NCBI RefSeq assembly: GCF_037042905.1
Contig: NC_087252.1
Span: 22,585,701 to 22,649,700 of the forward strand
Reading direction: 5' to 3'
DNA from: Lytechinus pictus
Lineage: Eukaryota > Echinodermata > Echinoidea > Temnopleuroida > Toxopneustidae
Length of the DNA stretch: 64,000 nucleotides
Position 1 is the stretch's first letter. Every line of letters begins with the position of its first letter. Below the pieces are notes generated by a model. That model searched no databases. It saw nothing but the letters and a program-made list of their open reading frames with translations, and was not told where the DNA came from. This document shows, piece by piece, positions 32,730 to 45,057 of the stretch. The position numbers were made by a program, and so were the translations under genes.

Positions 32730-35700
32730 TTGATGGATTCACTCTCTTTTATTCCTGATAATTTAATAGAAAATTCACACAACAGTAAATATTACACACC
32801 TCAAGAATTTAATAACATATTTAATAATAATCATGATGATATTTCTCTTTTACATGCAAATTTAAGAAGTCTGAATAGAAACTTCGAATATTTTGAAAAT
32901 CTCTTACACACGTTAAACAATTTTAAATTTTCTGTTATTGGTATTAGCGAGACATGGTTACACGAAAATTCCCCAGATTTGTTTAATTTACCAGGATATA
33001 AGCTGATTAGGGCAGACCGCAAAGGGAAAAGAGGCGGAGGGGTAGCCTTCTATATTGCCGAAAAACTGAAATTTAAGATCCGTTCCGACGTGAAACTTTT
33101 ACATGCTGAATCTTTGTTTATTGAAATTGAAAACACAGAATTTAAAAATGTCGTCATAGGTTTAATTTATAGACCACCAGGTTTTAATTTTGATTCATTT
33201 TATGAGGAAACAGAGCAATATCTCCATATAATAAGTAATGAAAATAAAAACTGTTTTATTATTGGTGATTTTAATATCAATTTCTTACCCTCAATCGACA
33301 ATAATAAATCAAACAATTTCATGAAACTAATGTACTCATTCGGCTTCAATTCATTCATAATAATCCCACTAGAATCAACCAAAATTCATCAACTCAAATT
33401 GACAACATTTTTTCCAACGTACATAACATGAACAACAAAATGATAGGAGGAATTCTATGCTCTGAAGTTTCAGACCACTTACCAATACTTTCAACTTGTG
33501 ATTTAAAACTACCACACCTCAAAACATTTAACCAACATACATATAGAAGAGAATCTAAACGTAATATTGAATTATTGAAACAAGACTTAACAATTGAGGA
33601 ATGGGAAGATGTCTATAATGAAGTTGGAGCAAACACATCTTATAATCGCTTTAATGATAAATTAAAACAATATTACGATAAGAATATCCCCATAGGTAGA
33701 ATGAAAAATAATCGAAAAAAGATCCCCAAACATCCCTGGATAACAAAAGGTATATTGAAATCAATACATACACGTAATCGCCTTTACAAGTCACATTTAC
33801 ACAAACCGTCCGAAGCTAACTTAAAAACATATAAAGTATATCGAAACAAATTGACAAAATTAATTCGTATATCACGTAAAATGTATTACGCTAATAGAAT
33901 AAAGAATGCCAGTTCAAACACTAATGCAACTTGGAAAATCATTAAAGAGGTAATGGGAACAAAGACAGATTCCCCTCCTACTGATGATATGACTCTTAAC
34001 GGTTTTAAAATTGACTCTTCCCTTCAAGCAAATTAATTTAATTCATTTTTCACAAATATCGGACCCGAACTTTCAAGCAAAATTAATAGCCCTAATGCGC
34101 GTTTTACTGACTATCTCCCCGAACCTAATCCACACTCTATATTTTTTAACCCTACGGACCCAACTGAAATTATCAATATTACACGGTCTCTTAACAGTTC
34201 AAAATCGCATGGACATGATAGAATTAGTATGTCTCTTTTAAAAGAAATAATTCACCCACTTGCTAATCCTCTTAGTAACATTTTTAATAAATCATTATCA
34301 CAAGGAGTTTTTCCTGACTTATTCAAAATCGCCAAAGTCAATCCAATTTTCAAAAAAGACAATCCTCATGGAATTTTTTTTTTTTTTTTTATTTAAGTTT
34401 TTATTGAAATAAATCATAACAATCACAATATTTACAAATGATTAGCATGATAAAAAAGCATAAAATCATGAAAACATTACAATAAAAAAGAGGCAGATAT
34501 AAGATTATAATTATCTAAAAGTTTTCAAGAGGGAGGCGCCGAGATAGAAACAAAAAAGACCGCCCTGAAGAACAGAAGCCAAATAAAAAATCGGACTAGA
34601 ATGAGGTCAGGCAGCTGAAGGTCTCCCGCCACAATTCTCTCTCTCTCTCCCTCCCTCCCCCCCCCCCCTCTCACTCTCCCTTCACTCGTACACACGCACA
34701 TTAAAACCTTATCCCCGTACAAACACAGATATCTTTGCCCCTCCCCCCCCCCCCTCCTGCATACGACACACACACACACGCTCACATAAAGAAAAGGGGA
34801 GGAAACCCTCAGCCACGTGGCTCCATCCAATCCAAGATCCTGCCAAATATGGACCATCAACACTTTGCAAGTTCGAGAAAAAGGTCAGGAGGTCAAATAT
34901 TCTCCAGAATACGCTTGCATAAATTAAGTCTCGGAGGTCGCCCTTGAAAGTACATACATATGTGTGCATATAGTATACGGACGAATCAAGCAATACATTC
35001 TTACATTGTACTCATGGAATTAATAATTATCGCCCCATTTCTCTTCTCCCAACTATATCAAAAATCTTAGAAAAAATAGTATATAACAGACTTTATAAAT
35101 TCATCAGCAAACACAATCTGCTAAATTCTAATCAATATGGCTTTAGGAAAAATTACTCAACAAACTTGGCTTTAATCCAAATCTATGATAAAATTACAAA
35201 CGCCATTGCTAATAAAGAACATGTCATTGGCATATTTTGTGACCTTAGTAAGGCATTTGATACACTTAATCACGACATTATACTCTCAAAACTTAATTAT
35301 TATGGCGTACGAGGTCAATCCCTCCTTTGGTTTAAAGATTACTTAAGAAATCGAAAACAATACGTCGCATTTAATGGTTATGACTCTGACTCACTTTTAG
35401 TTCGTTGTGGTGTCCCTCAAGGCTCCATATTAGGCCCACTATTATTTTTACTATATATCAATGACATTATTAATACATCATCCATTTTATCTTTTGTATT
35501 ATTCGCTGACGACACAAATATTTTTTTTTCTCATACAAATCCTACTTCGTTATACAATATTTTAAATCATGAAATAAACAAAGTATCACAGTGGTTCAAA
35601 GCTAAAAAAATCATCTTTGAACACACAAAAACTCACTACATATATTTTAAACAATTTCACCTACAGATTGACGGCAAGTCATTAGAACGGAAAACTCACT

Positions 35701-36323
35701 CTAAATTTTTAGGGGTTATCATAGATGAAGCTTTATCTTGGAATGAGCATCTGCACCATATTACAATGTGTATTTCGAGAAGCATTGGAATTATTTCTAA
35801 GTCAAAATTTATTTTGCCTCTTAAAACTTTATTCCTATTGTACAATTCCTTAGTACTCCCGTATATTACTTATTGTAACGTTGTTTGGGCTAATTGTGGC
35901 TCAACAAAGCTGACTTCTATTTTCAAATTACAAAAGAGAGTTATTCGCATTTGTACAGGATCTCATTACTTGGCTCACACTGATCCATTATTTTTCAAAC
36001 AGAAAACACTAAAAGTTGCCGACTTGTATACTCTTCAAGTAGCTATCATTATGTTTAAGTATATTAATAACCTACTCCCTTCGTCTTTTGATGATATATT
36101 TAAGTTCAATAGTTCTGTCCATACCTACCCAACTCGTACATCTGGAAACTTTCATCTCACAAACCCCAGACTGTTAATTACCTCTAAATCAATTCGACAT
36201 CATGGTCCAGACATTTGGAATAATCTTGCAGAAAATATTAAATCTTGTTCCACTTTATACTCTTTAAAATCAACTGTTAAAAGAAATATCATTCGATCTT
36301 ATTCATCCCAACCTTCAAAATAA
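32730..36323 (+). pseudogene. non-LTR retrotransposon ORF2 (endonuclease + RT), broken
   Basis: Apurinic-type endonuclease first (32730-33431): LHANLRSLN, SETWL, GGGVAFYI, GDFN. A frameshift near 33355-33366 moves the domain to the next frame, where SDHLP follows. An in-frame TAA at 34034-34036, then more of the linker/RT, then a 635-bp insertion at 34376-35010. The RT resumes (RPISLLP, AFDTLNHDIIL, GVPQGSILGPLLF, FADDT) and ends at 36323. Such elements copy their RNA into the genome by target-primed reverse transcription; this copy cannot do so. Style fits the Jockey/CR1/L2 group; the clade is not resolved. The 3' UTR probably runs to about 37290 with the TTAA fold-back inserted in it. Confidence 0.9.
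34376..35010 (-). mobile_element. poly-A retroposed insertion inside the retrotransposon
   Basis: Flanked by an exact 11-bp duplication CTCATGGAATT (34365-34375 and 35011-35021). On the minus strand it ends with AATAAA followed shortly by an A run, the mark of a reverse-transcribed polyadenylated RNA. Removing it restores the host element's RT frame across RPISLLP. The source is not identified; it contains CT-rich and poly-C tracts. Confidence 0.88.
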
Positions 36324-36507
36324 TCCTCATTTACCACTATAAATTAAATAAAAAATATAAATTCTACAGCTATCTTCTGCACCCACACCTGCACCTGCAT
36401 TGCACCCACTTGTTCAGTAATTATACCAATCATAGTCACGAACCCTTTTTATGAGGCCGCCATCAATTACAAGCTTAACCGCTCACGATGGCGGTCTCCT
36501 GCGTTCA

Positions 36508-37118
36508 TTAAAGGTCAAGTCCACCTCAGAAAAATGTTGATTTGTATCAATAGAGAAAAATCAGACAAGCACAATGCTGAAAATTTCATCGAAATCGGAT
36601 GTAAATTAAGATAGTTATGACATTTCAAAGTTTTGCTTATTATTAACAAAATAGTTATATGAACGAGCCAGTTACATCCAAATGAGAGAGTCGATGATGT
36701 CACTCACTCACTATTTCTTTTGTTTTTTATTGTTTGAATTATACAATATTTCAATTTTTACGAATTTGATGATTAGGACCTCCTTGCCTGAAGCACAAAA
36801 TGTTAGAATAATGGAATTCCACGTGTTCAGGGAGGAATGAAACTTCATTTCACATGACAATGACGAGAAAATCTAAATATTTCATATTTCATATAATAAA
36901 ATACAAAAGAAATAGTGAGTGAGTGATGTCATCAGTTCCCTCATTTGCAAACCGACCGAGATGTGCATATAACTGTTTTGTGCAATGAAGCGAAACTTCA
37001 AAATGTCATAACTTTTTTATTTTACATCCGATTTTGATGAAATTTTCAGTGTTATGCTTGTTGAATTTTTCTCCTTTTATTCAAATCAAGTTTTTGTTGG
37101 GGTGGACTTGTCCTTTAA
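36508..37118. mobile_element. TTAA fold-back, subfamily A, in the retrotransposon 3' region
   Basis: TTAA at both ends, then AAGGTCAAGTCCACC and GGTGGACTTGTCCTT. Inner arms share AAAATTTCATCG and AAGATAGTTATGACAT with the other copies. The flanking sequence resumes as AT-rich 3' UTR ending near 37290 with an AATAAAA and A-rich tail. Confidence 0.8.
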
Positions 37119-37383
37119 ATTTTGTTAATGTTCCTTTTTTATTATCAAAATGTGAAGTATATGCCCTCACCATTTTTTTCCTTCAAATTTTGTATTATGT
37201 TTATATTGTATGCATTATGAATTATTTTGTATATTACAAACAATGTAAATATTTATGATAATGTATTGAGAACGCAGAAATAAAAATAAAACAAACAAAC
37301 AAAATACAAAACCCGTACTATACCCAACTACTGAACAACCTTCAGTGGTTTCCCGTAGAGCAACGCATATAATATATTACTTA

Positions 37384-37548
37384 TACCTCGGTCACATTTG
37401 CTCTACGGCGGCCGTACGGCAAGTCGAAAACAGCCGTTTTAACATGTTCTTTGTACCAGCTACATATAGGTGGTTTGAATAAAAATGAACAAAATGCTGT
37501 TTTCGACTCGCCGTATGGCCGCCGTAGAACAAAATGTGACCGAGGTAT
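37384..37548. mobile_element. MITE with CCTCGGTCACATTTGCTC ends
   Basis: Left ACCTCGGTCACATTTGCTCT and right AACAAAATGTGACCGAGGT are inverted, with inner CGGCGGCCGTACGGC/GCCGTATGGCCGCCG arms. Flanking TA is present on both sides. Confidence 0.7.
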
Positions 37549-37626
37549 TATCTACCTTTCACTTCATAACCTGGCCCCTTGTTATATCCCTCTCCCATTC
37601 ATCCATCTACTAGTCTTCGCTCATCC

Positions 37627-37775
37627 GGGGAGCGTTTCATCAACATTTTTGTCTGACAAGTTGTCAGATCTGACATCTTTCCTTGATTCTGATTGGCTGA
37701 GAGGTACTGTTACTATGGTAATTGTCGGATAAAACAGAACTTGTCGGACAAAGTCCCTTCATGAAATGCTCCCCC
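37627..37775. mobile_element. GGGGAGCGTTTCAT MITE, copy 2
   Basis: Same sequence family as 3886-4053; GGGGAGCGTTTCATCAA at the left and TTCATGAAATGCTCCCC at the right. Confidence 0.75.
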
Positions 37776-37819
37776 GGTTCCATCAAACTAAAAGGACCCA
37801 GAACAAAAACAGAGCAACC

Positions 37820-38170
37820 TTAAAGGACAAGTCCACTCCAACAAAAAGTTGATTGGAATAAAAAGAGAAACATCCAACAAGAATAACACTGAAAATTTCA
37901 TCAAAAAAAAATGTTGGATGTAAAAAAAGAAAGTTATGACATTTTAAAGTTTGGCTTAATTTCACGAAACAGTTATATGCACATGGTTCAGTCAAGTTGG
38001 TCCTTATTGTCAAATCTGTAAAAAATTAAATATTACATGATTCAAACAATAAAAAACAAAAGAAATAGTGAGTTATGGACATCATCGTCTGTCTCATTTG
38101 CATGTCACTGAGTTGTGCATATAACTGTTTTGTGAAAAGTAAGCAAAACTTTAAAATGTCATAACTTTCG
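37820..38170. mobile_element. TTAA fold-back, subfamily A, truncated copy
   Basis: Starts TTAAAGGACAAGTCCACTCC and carries the first arm, but the right terminal arm is missing after about 38168. A derived deletion copy. Confidence 0.65.
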
Positions 38171-38390
38171 GAAAATCGGTGAATCAAAGCAAAAGTTTCA
38201 TCCATGACTTTGGACAAACGACGTATTTGCAATTTTTCGTCAGTTCTTTATCTTAGGACAATCAGCTGGGCCCGGTTCATAATTTTTTGACAATTAATCA
38301 CCTCTTATCTGTTAATTATTATTTGACGACATGGGTGTCGATTGGTATTGTAAATATATTATTCATGGGGGATCTATTGTTTCACCACCA

Positions 38391-38592
38391 CCCCCCCCCC
38401 CCCCCCCCTCCTTGAATTGTATGACGGCACTGATCGACACCAGTGTCTGACGGGCAATTTCAATGCGCTTACTATGTTCTAGAATCTGTCCCCATTGTAA
38501 TTGCAAAAATTAGCTAAATGTACTTAGCCCTTGAGATCGTCCCAAGTGTAATATGTGGGTTTACATAATATATATATATATATATATATATA
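38391..38592. repeat. poly-C tract and (TA)n microsatellite
   Basis: A C run at about 38391-38408 and (TA)n at about 38567-38592. No gene is seen between 38170 and 38910. Confidence 0.8.
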
Positions 38593-38912
38593 GCAAACAG
38601 GCGTATGGACGGTGTATTGAGCAATCATTTCAATGTCAAATATAAAGTTTTTGGACTTTGAACTTCTGTCTCGATACCTTGCCTTCGCATCGAACATGCT
38701 TAATTACTTGAATGGCCGCATCTTCATGATCTTGGGATTTTTTTCACGAAAAACTTTGACATATATTTTAGTAATTTAACTCCCGTATATGATTAGGACA
38801 CAGCAGATCGGATTTCTGCTGCATCAACGCCACGTTGGTGTATAACTAATCTGGCATAATGATACATTTGACAAAGAATTTTCAAGGCCTCGATTTCCTT
38901 TACACTTACACT

Positions 38913-39077
38913 GTAAAAAATAAAGTGCTAATTTAGCACTTAAAGTGTTTGTATAGTGACTGCACTTCGAGTGCTGATTTTCTACCTTAAATTTGAACTA
39001 GAGAATCAGCACTGGTAGTGCAGTCACTATACAAGCACTGGAAGTGCTAAAGTAGCACTTCATTTCTTACAATGTAA
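38913..39077. mobile_element. MITE with ACACTGTAAAAAATAAAGTG ends
   Basis: About 165-bp near-palindrome: AGTGCTAATTTAGCACTT and AGTGACTGCACT arms are complemented at the right, which ends AGTGCTAAAGTAGCACTT. Confidence 0.75.
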
Positions 39078-39097
39078 CATGGTCTCAAAGTAAGACT

Positions 39098-39350
39098 AAT
39101 GGAGAAAAGAAAAGAAAAGAAAAAAAGAAAAAGAATATAAAAAAGAGACAAAAGAAGAAAAATAAGAAGAAAAGAAAAAGAAAAAAACAGAAAAAAAAAA
39201 AAAAAAAAAAAAAAGAGAAGACAAAAAAGAAAAGAAAAAAAAATAACATGAAAAGGAAAAAGAAGAAAAAAAAAGAAGAAAATGACAGAAAAGAAAATGA
39301 AGGAAAAAGAAAAAAAATATTAAAAGAGAGAAGGAAAAAAAATTATAATA
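39098..39350. repeat. purine (A/G) tract
   Basis: About 250 bases of almost pure A and G on the plus strand with one A run over 20. The Phe/Ser-rich minus-strand frame across it is an artefact. Confidence 0.85.
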
Positions 39351-40570
39351 AGCTACTGAAAATGAACAAAAGCTGTGGCAAAAATAGTCAATCCTGACTG
39401 GTTGCCAACCAAGGAAAGAAGAAGAAGAAGAAGTATATATACACAAAGTTAGATCGTCTATTTTGATTCCCATTTGCTATAAAGTTGAACAAGATTTGGG
39501 GTAAAATTAATTTGATCGGGTTAATGCAAAAGTTATCATTTTTCAAACTATGGCCATGATTATAGAAAATCAATCCTTCATTGTACACCATTGGAAATTT
39601 GACTAATAGTAACACGAGAATATTTTCCGTTCATTCAGTGTTAATGCAACATTTCAAGGAATTCTTGCTAGATATTAAATCAAACAACGTGCAGATTGAA
39701 TAAAATAAATATTTCAAGCCAGTAAAACGCTTTTCATAGGTGCATAATTATGTACAGAACAGTTACGTGAATCGAATATTGAGAATATCATGAACTTCAT
39801 GAATTATAATGCTGGCAATCAAAAACGCACTATAGGTGCAGCTGATGTTAGAAAACTAGGGCAAGTTTGTCGCTCGCATACAGGTGAATTCAACCCGGTA
39901 AAGAATAAAATATGAAAAAAAATCACCACAATAACACTTGGATCATGTCAATGAAAGCCCATTATCTGTAAATCTCTCTTTTTGACAAAGATTATGTCGA
40001 AGGGGTAATCCATTCAGTTTGGCACGCAATGGTGAACCTTATTCTGAAAGCTTTCCAATTGAATACATGCTATATTGTTGAGCTACTGTACATGACAACA
40101 GAATGTCCTTGCTGATGCCCCCTTAATCGTGTTACCATTCGAAGGTTGTGTAACCTATGTTTTGGATTGGGCTTGTGCATGCTTATTTTGGTTGAGAATA
40201 CTAAATCAAAACACTTACATAAGCTTGATGCTAGACATTTAGGACCGGTTTCAGGTTTATAGGTTTGAGAATATGGTATCTTAATGTGCAGATTTCCCAA
40301 GGGAGCAGTGTCGGAAGAGTTGATTCATGAAAAACAATATAAAATGCGCATATATCGTATTTCACTATATATCTTCTTTTTTATCAAAACTATCGGAACA
40401 TGTTCTATGTCATACATATTAGCCTAGTTATCTCTAGCTTCACACAGCCCAAAAACTAAACAACAAGTAAAGGAAGGGAAACGACTTAATTCATCGCCTA
40501 CTTGAACTGGGAAATCTTTGCGCCAAACCTCGGGAAGTCCTATAGTAGTGGTGGAAAAGAAAGGGTATAC

Positions 40571-40792
40571 ACAGTAAACAAAAAATTATACAACGCTGTT
40601 TACTATATGAACATTGCAGTAATTGTTTAAATAGTTTAAACAAGTGTTTAAATCTTAAGCAACAAAGTTTAATTATCAATATCTAATCTTCAATGAATTA
40701 AACATGATTGTTTAAACAGTTAAACGAATACTGTAAGGTTCATATACTAAACAGCGTTGTATAAAATCTTAAACAGCGTTTTTACTGTGTAC
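40571..40792. mobile_element. MITE with ACACAGTAAACAAAA ends
   Basis: ACAACGCTGTTTACTATATGAAC and its complement near the right end (shown here by the segment CATATACTAAACAGCGTTGT) and ends ACACAGTAAA/TTTTACTGTGT. A relative of 20451-20663. Confidence 0.7.
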
Positions 40793-40961
40793 TGACTCAA
40801 CATAATTTGTTTTCTTTTCAAAATTGTCATTGTCGCATCAAGAAGGCTACGAGTTCGAACGTACCAGCGTACATTGCACAGTATAAAAAAGAGACAAGTC
40901 AATAAAATTCTATATGACAGAAGTGTAATGAAATGCATATAACTCTTGAATATACACTCAC

Positions 40962-41040
40962 CTAAACGATACTTTGCCGGAGATGACAACCCGACGCTTC
41001 CAGTTGATAACCTCGATTGTGTCACACCGATATTTTCCAA
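40962..41040 (-). promoter_or_regulatory. possible non-coding first exon of SLCO
   Basis: A donor (GTTTAG|GTGAGTG) ends an open stretch whose phase would match SLCO exon 1. There is no in-frame ATG (it begins at TTG, with an upstream TAG), so if used it is untranslated. It would make a first intron of about 9.8 kb. Only the donor and orientation support it. Confidence 0.2.
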
Positions 41041-41237
41041 ATTGTCCTAAATCCGGTCTCAGAACTCGCCTTCACGCGTCAAATCCATGAAATACATCAA
41101 TATCAAAACCCGTATCCCACGGATACAGTGTCTGTTCCAAATTGTCCTAAATCCGGTCTGAGAACTCGCCTTCACGCGTCAAATCCATGAAATACATCAA
41201 TATCAAAACTCGTATCCCACGGAGTATACAGTGTCTG
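41036..41237. repeat. 100-bp tandem duplication
   Basis: Two nearly identical units, one beginning at 41041 and one at 41141 with ATTGTCCTAAATCCGGTCT. They lie next to the possible SLCO first exon, so could be a duplicated promoter segment. Confidence 0.75.
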
Positions 41238-41239
41238 AT

Positions 41240-44200
41240 GTAAATATAAACCTACTGTTTGCTAACTATACGTGAGAAGGCTTTATTTGGTGAAATAAGA
41301 TTTATTCGGTAAGAGACAACTTTTCTGCTCCATCGAATCACCGAAGACCTGTTCGAACAATAAAAGTGCATTCGCTCGGATTTTATTTTATAATGGAAAA
41401 TCATATATACTACGAAACGGTGCTCGCTGATCCAGATTTTTCAATTCAGTGGAGTGGTGGGAGCGGGGTTAGTCGACCTGTCTACAACCTAAATAGAGTA
41501 ACTTTAAAAACAAAATTAAGATCTGTGTCCACGACTTGGGGGGGGGGGGGGGCGGGGGATAGTGAAGTCTGCAGATAATCGGAATTTCCTATCCTCATAA
41601 ATATCGATGTCAGTCACATTTTAAGGGAAACCGAATCTATAGCCTACGGTAATGAAATTACGTCAAAAGGGATCAAAATGGTTCAATATTCAAATAAATC
41701 GAACAAGGAAATGGAAAGTCTCGCTGTTTCAAGTATGATATCCTTCAGACGATTGGCAGCTCGGTTAATGTGGTAATACTTAACACGACTTTCCCATGAA
41801 ATGTTGTCATAAAGACCTATATACGAAATGATATTAGGAAATTGTGTTTTTTTTTTCAAAAAAGCACCATTTTCCCCACAGGGCGGCAGTTGAATATCAA
41901 ATAGATACCCATTTTGTTAAATATCATCATAAAAGATATTATATTCAGAGGAAAACATTTGATAAAAGACTATATTTCGCTCTTTTACAGCAACTGGATG
42001 GCCAGAGTAGTTCCAATTAAAGTACCCGACATCATGCGTCATCACAATTGATCACCCTATTTTGTTCATGTATTCAACTATACCATTTCCTCTATTTGTT
42101 TTGGGTTCCCCCCCCCCCCCCCTCTCTCCCTCTCTCTCTTTCTCTCTCTCTCTTTCTTTGTGAAAACCATGCATTTTGCCTTTCCGGATATATTTCCTTT
42201 ATAATATTTAAATCATCGGACTGTGAGGTCAGAGCCGGGGGGTCGTAGGTTCGATTACTTGCAGCCTGATGGTCCAGCATTAAATCCATTTATTCATATT
42301 CATCTTTCATAATGAATCAGAATAAAATGATATTTCGCTATTCTAATCATGTCTGATAAAAAAATATCCAAAATATAATAATGAGATAATTTTCCAAGTA
42401 TCGGACACAATCCCGATAACGCGTTTAGGGTACAAAATGTTGCGTTTGGAGAATATCAAATATACATGTATAAAGGCGAAAACCAAACAAAGTGTAAGCA
42501 AATACAGAAGACTGACCCGTTAAAACGGAAGTATGGGTATGAACGTCAAGGATAGACAACAAAAGACTCTAACCTAAAATGATTTTATTAAAAAGTAAAC
42601 ATGGCTCAATTATATTCAAGCATTGTGATCATTCAATTGAAAGTTTGCCGTCACCTTGTCGAAAGTTCACGGCTTATATCATATCGCTCTATTGTTTACA
42701 ATATACACTTACCGGGATCGAGTGTTTCCTTTGTTACGGGTAGCACGTGAACGGGACATGGACCCCCCCCCCCCCTCCTCATTTTATTGTTGAAGATTGT
42801 GTATTCTGGTACTGGTATTCTAAAAAAAAAAAGCAATAGCTCGCTTTTCAAATTTGAAGTAATTGTTAGTGTTGCACGCAATTTGCCTCTCGCCCCCCCC
42901 CCTCTCTCTCTCTCTCTCTCGTTCATGTACGTTCACGAATTCAAATTACGAATGTTCTTTAACATGAATATAACCCGTTACCATGGTTACTTTAGTTTCA
43001 ACGAAATACGGGATGACAATGTGTAATAGTTTGTATCATTTGAATCCAAGCATGCCAAGTAGATAATTTTGTCTCCGTTGGTACATTAACCATGTAAAGC
43101 GCCGGGGGAGAAAAATGCAAAATAATTTTAGAGATAAGTTTGGGGTTGCTCCTTCTTAGGCCTGCTCCTCCCCCTCTCCCTTCCGATTAGGGTCAAGGTC
43201 AAAGAAATACTTGACGTTTGGAAGAATATATCAATATTTATAATTGATGCAAAATATAAAACCCATCAGCTAGTGTTGATATACATGCTCTAAAGTCCCT
43301 TGTACACGATGACACCAACAAGACAAAATATTTATTCATGCCTGATCAAACACAGGCAATTTTTCGTCCAGACTGTCACATATAGCTTTGAGCCAAAGCA
43401 AGTGGGAACGATGATCGCAAAAGTCTGAAGTATACTCTCATTATATGGGATAATGTGTGATTAATATCATGAATATGTAACTACACAATTATATTTGCAT
43501 TTTGCATGGCTGTGGTTATTCATCTGTAATCACCCAAAATATCTTGCTGTCACTGGCGGATCCAGGGGGGCACAGTCGGCCCTTGCCCTCCCCCCTTGAG
43601 AGGCACAATTAAAATTTGTAATGTAAAAATGCCGTTAAAACAGAAGTGTGCCCCACCCCCCCTTGAAAGTTAAGACCTTTTTGCTTGTCAGTATTTTTCG
43701 TTGACGAAATTCTCTTAATTTTTGGTTAAAACTTTTTTTTTCTTGTCAAATTTTTCCTGGTAAAATGTGTCACCCCCCCCCCCCCCCCCCGTTCGAAAAA
43801 TTCTGAATCCGCCCCTGCTTGCTGTGTATATGCTACGTGAAAAGGAATACAGACAATGGATAGAAATTTGACTGAATTACAACAAAACTTTTCAATGTAT
43901 ATAATGAGAGGTTTTTTTAGTAGTTTTACTCTGACAAAAGGGCAGAGAAGAATGTAGAAATTTTCACTTTGTTATAAGATTGCTTATATGACATCAGAGG
44001 TCATTGTCATGAAACGTATTTAATTTGAAACTTTTTTTCTTGGCTGAATGATTGGCATGTTCATCTCATGTATCTGAAAACTTTTTCTTCTGTGTGCTTG
44101 CGCTGGTCAGGTCAGCGTCACATTTATGAAAAACAAAGTTATTACATATTAGTAACACTCATCAATGCATCCAAAATGACAAAAATAAATCATTGTTGTT

Positions 44201-44980
44201 GAGCTGCGCATAGATTAAATAATACACAAAGAGCAAGTAATTTGAATGGGAATTATATTTCCAGATTGTTGCTTTTGTTGTCTTGGACTTTTTAGTTGTG
44301 CAAGAACGGTACCTTCAATTTTAGCGCATATAATTATGTCATTTTCGACACCCTGGGCACAATAAAAATCCGTATTCGCGCATCAAGAACACAGATTTGT
44401 CATTTGTCAACTGACAGAAAAGACTTTCATTTGGAGAATTTAGCAGTATTATAATTATCACTTCTACATATTTATAAACAACCTCTTCAAACATGAAGCA
44501 TTTTGATCCCGGGTGATATACCCCTCACCTTTCAAAACAGAAACGAGGTTATTCTTATCATACTAATGGCTACTCTTATGCATAGAATTGTTTTTTAATG
44601 CAGTTACAGTCATTAACTTGGCCTGAGATCATGTTCCAAAAACGCAAGATTTCCAATCCGTTTTACAAAGGTAATTGTAATTTAAAATTCGTCTGATTAA
44701 TGTTTACTTTGTTTGGACCCTACATGGGGCCCTATATGCAATTTTTACTAACCTAATGCAATGAGAGTATTCTCCACACGCAAATGATTAAGAGGCACCC
44801 AACCACATAGAATGGATCAGCTTTAGCAATAACTTGGATTCACAAATTGGTGTTATTGCCCTCCTACAGATACCTCTACAGGTGAAATATAATTCATTAT
44901 TAATGCTTAATCTACATCTTAACTTGAAATGCCCTTTCAAAAGTTACGTTTCTTATCATTATTTTCATGTCTCTTTTTTA
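41240..44980. other. about 3.7 kb without a supported gene
   Basis: Contains poly-C/G tracts (about 41541, 42109, 42763, 42893, 43777), CT microsatellites (42125-42155, 42902-42920), a fragment with GTTCGATTAC near 42250 that may be SINE-derived, and a poly-C fold-back. No exon-like frame is seen. Confidence 0.45.
43554..43813. mobile_element. poly-C fold-back with GGCGGATCCAGGGG ends
   Basis: GGCGGATCCAGGGGGG at the left is mirrored by CCCCCC...TTCTGAATCCGCC at the right. Half copies with the TCCGCC/GGATCC words occur near 55740-55780. Confidence 0.65.
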
Positions 44981-45057
44981 TTTCTCCTCTTTCATGTTGA
45001 TGAGGCCTCCATCAATTTCAAGCTGAAGGCTTAAGGTGGCGGTCTCCAACATTTCCA

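Noticed and set aside
39096-39473. 125-residue Phe/Ser-rich frame resembling a membrane protein
   Set aside because: It is the complement of an A/G tract; low complexity with no real helices.
40747-41040. Coding first exon for SLCO (in-phase open stretch before a donor)
   Set aside because: It starts at TTG with an upstream in-frame stop and no ATG, so at most it is an untranslated exon.
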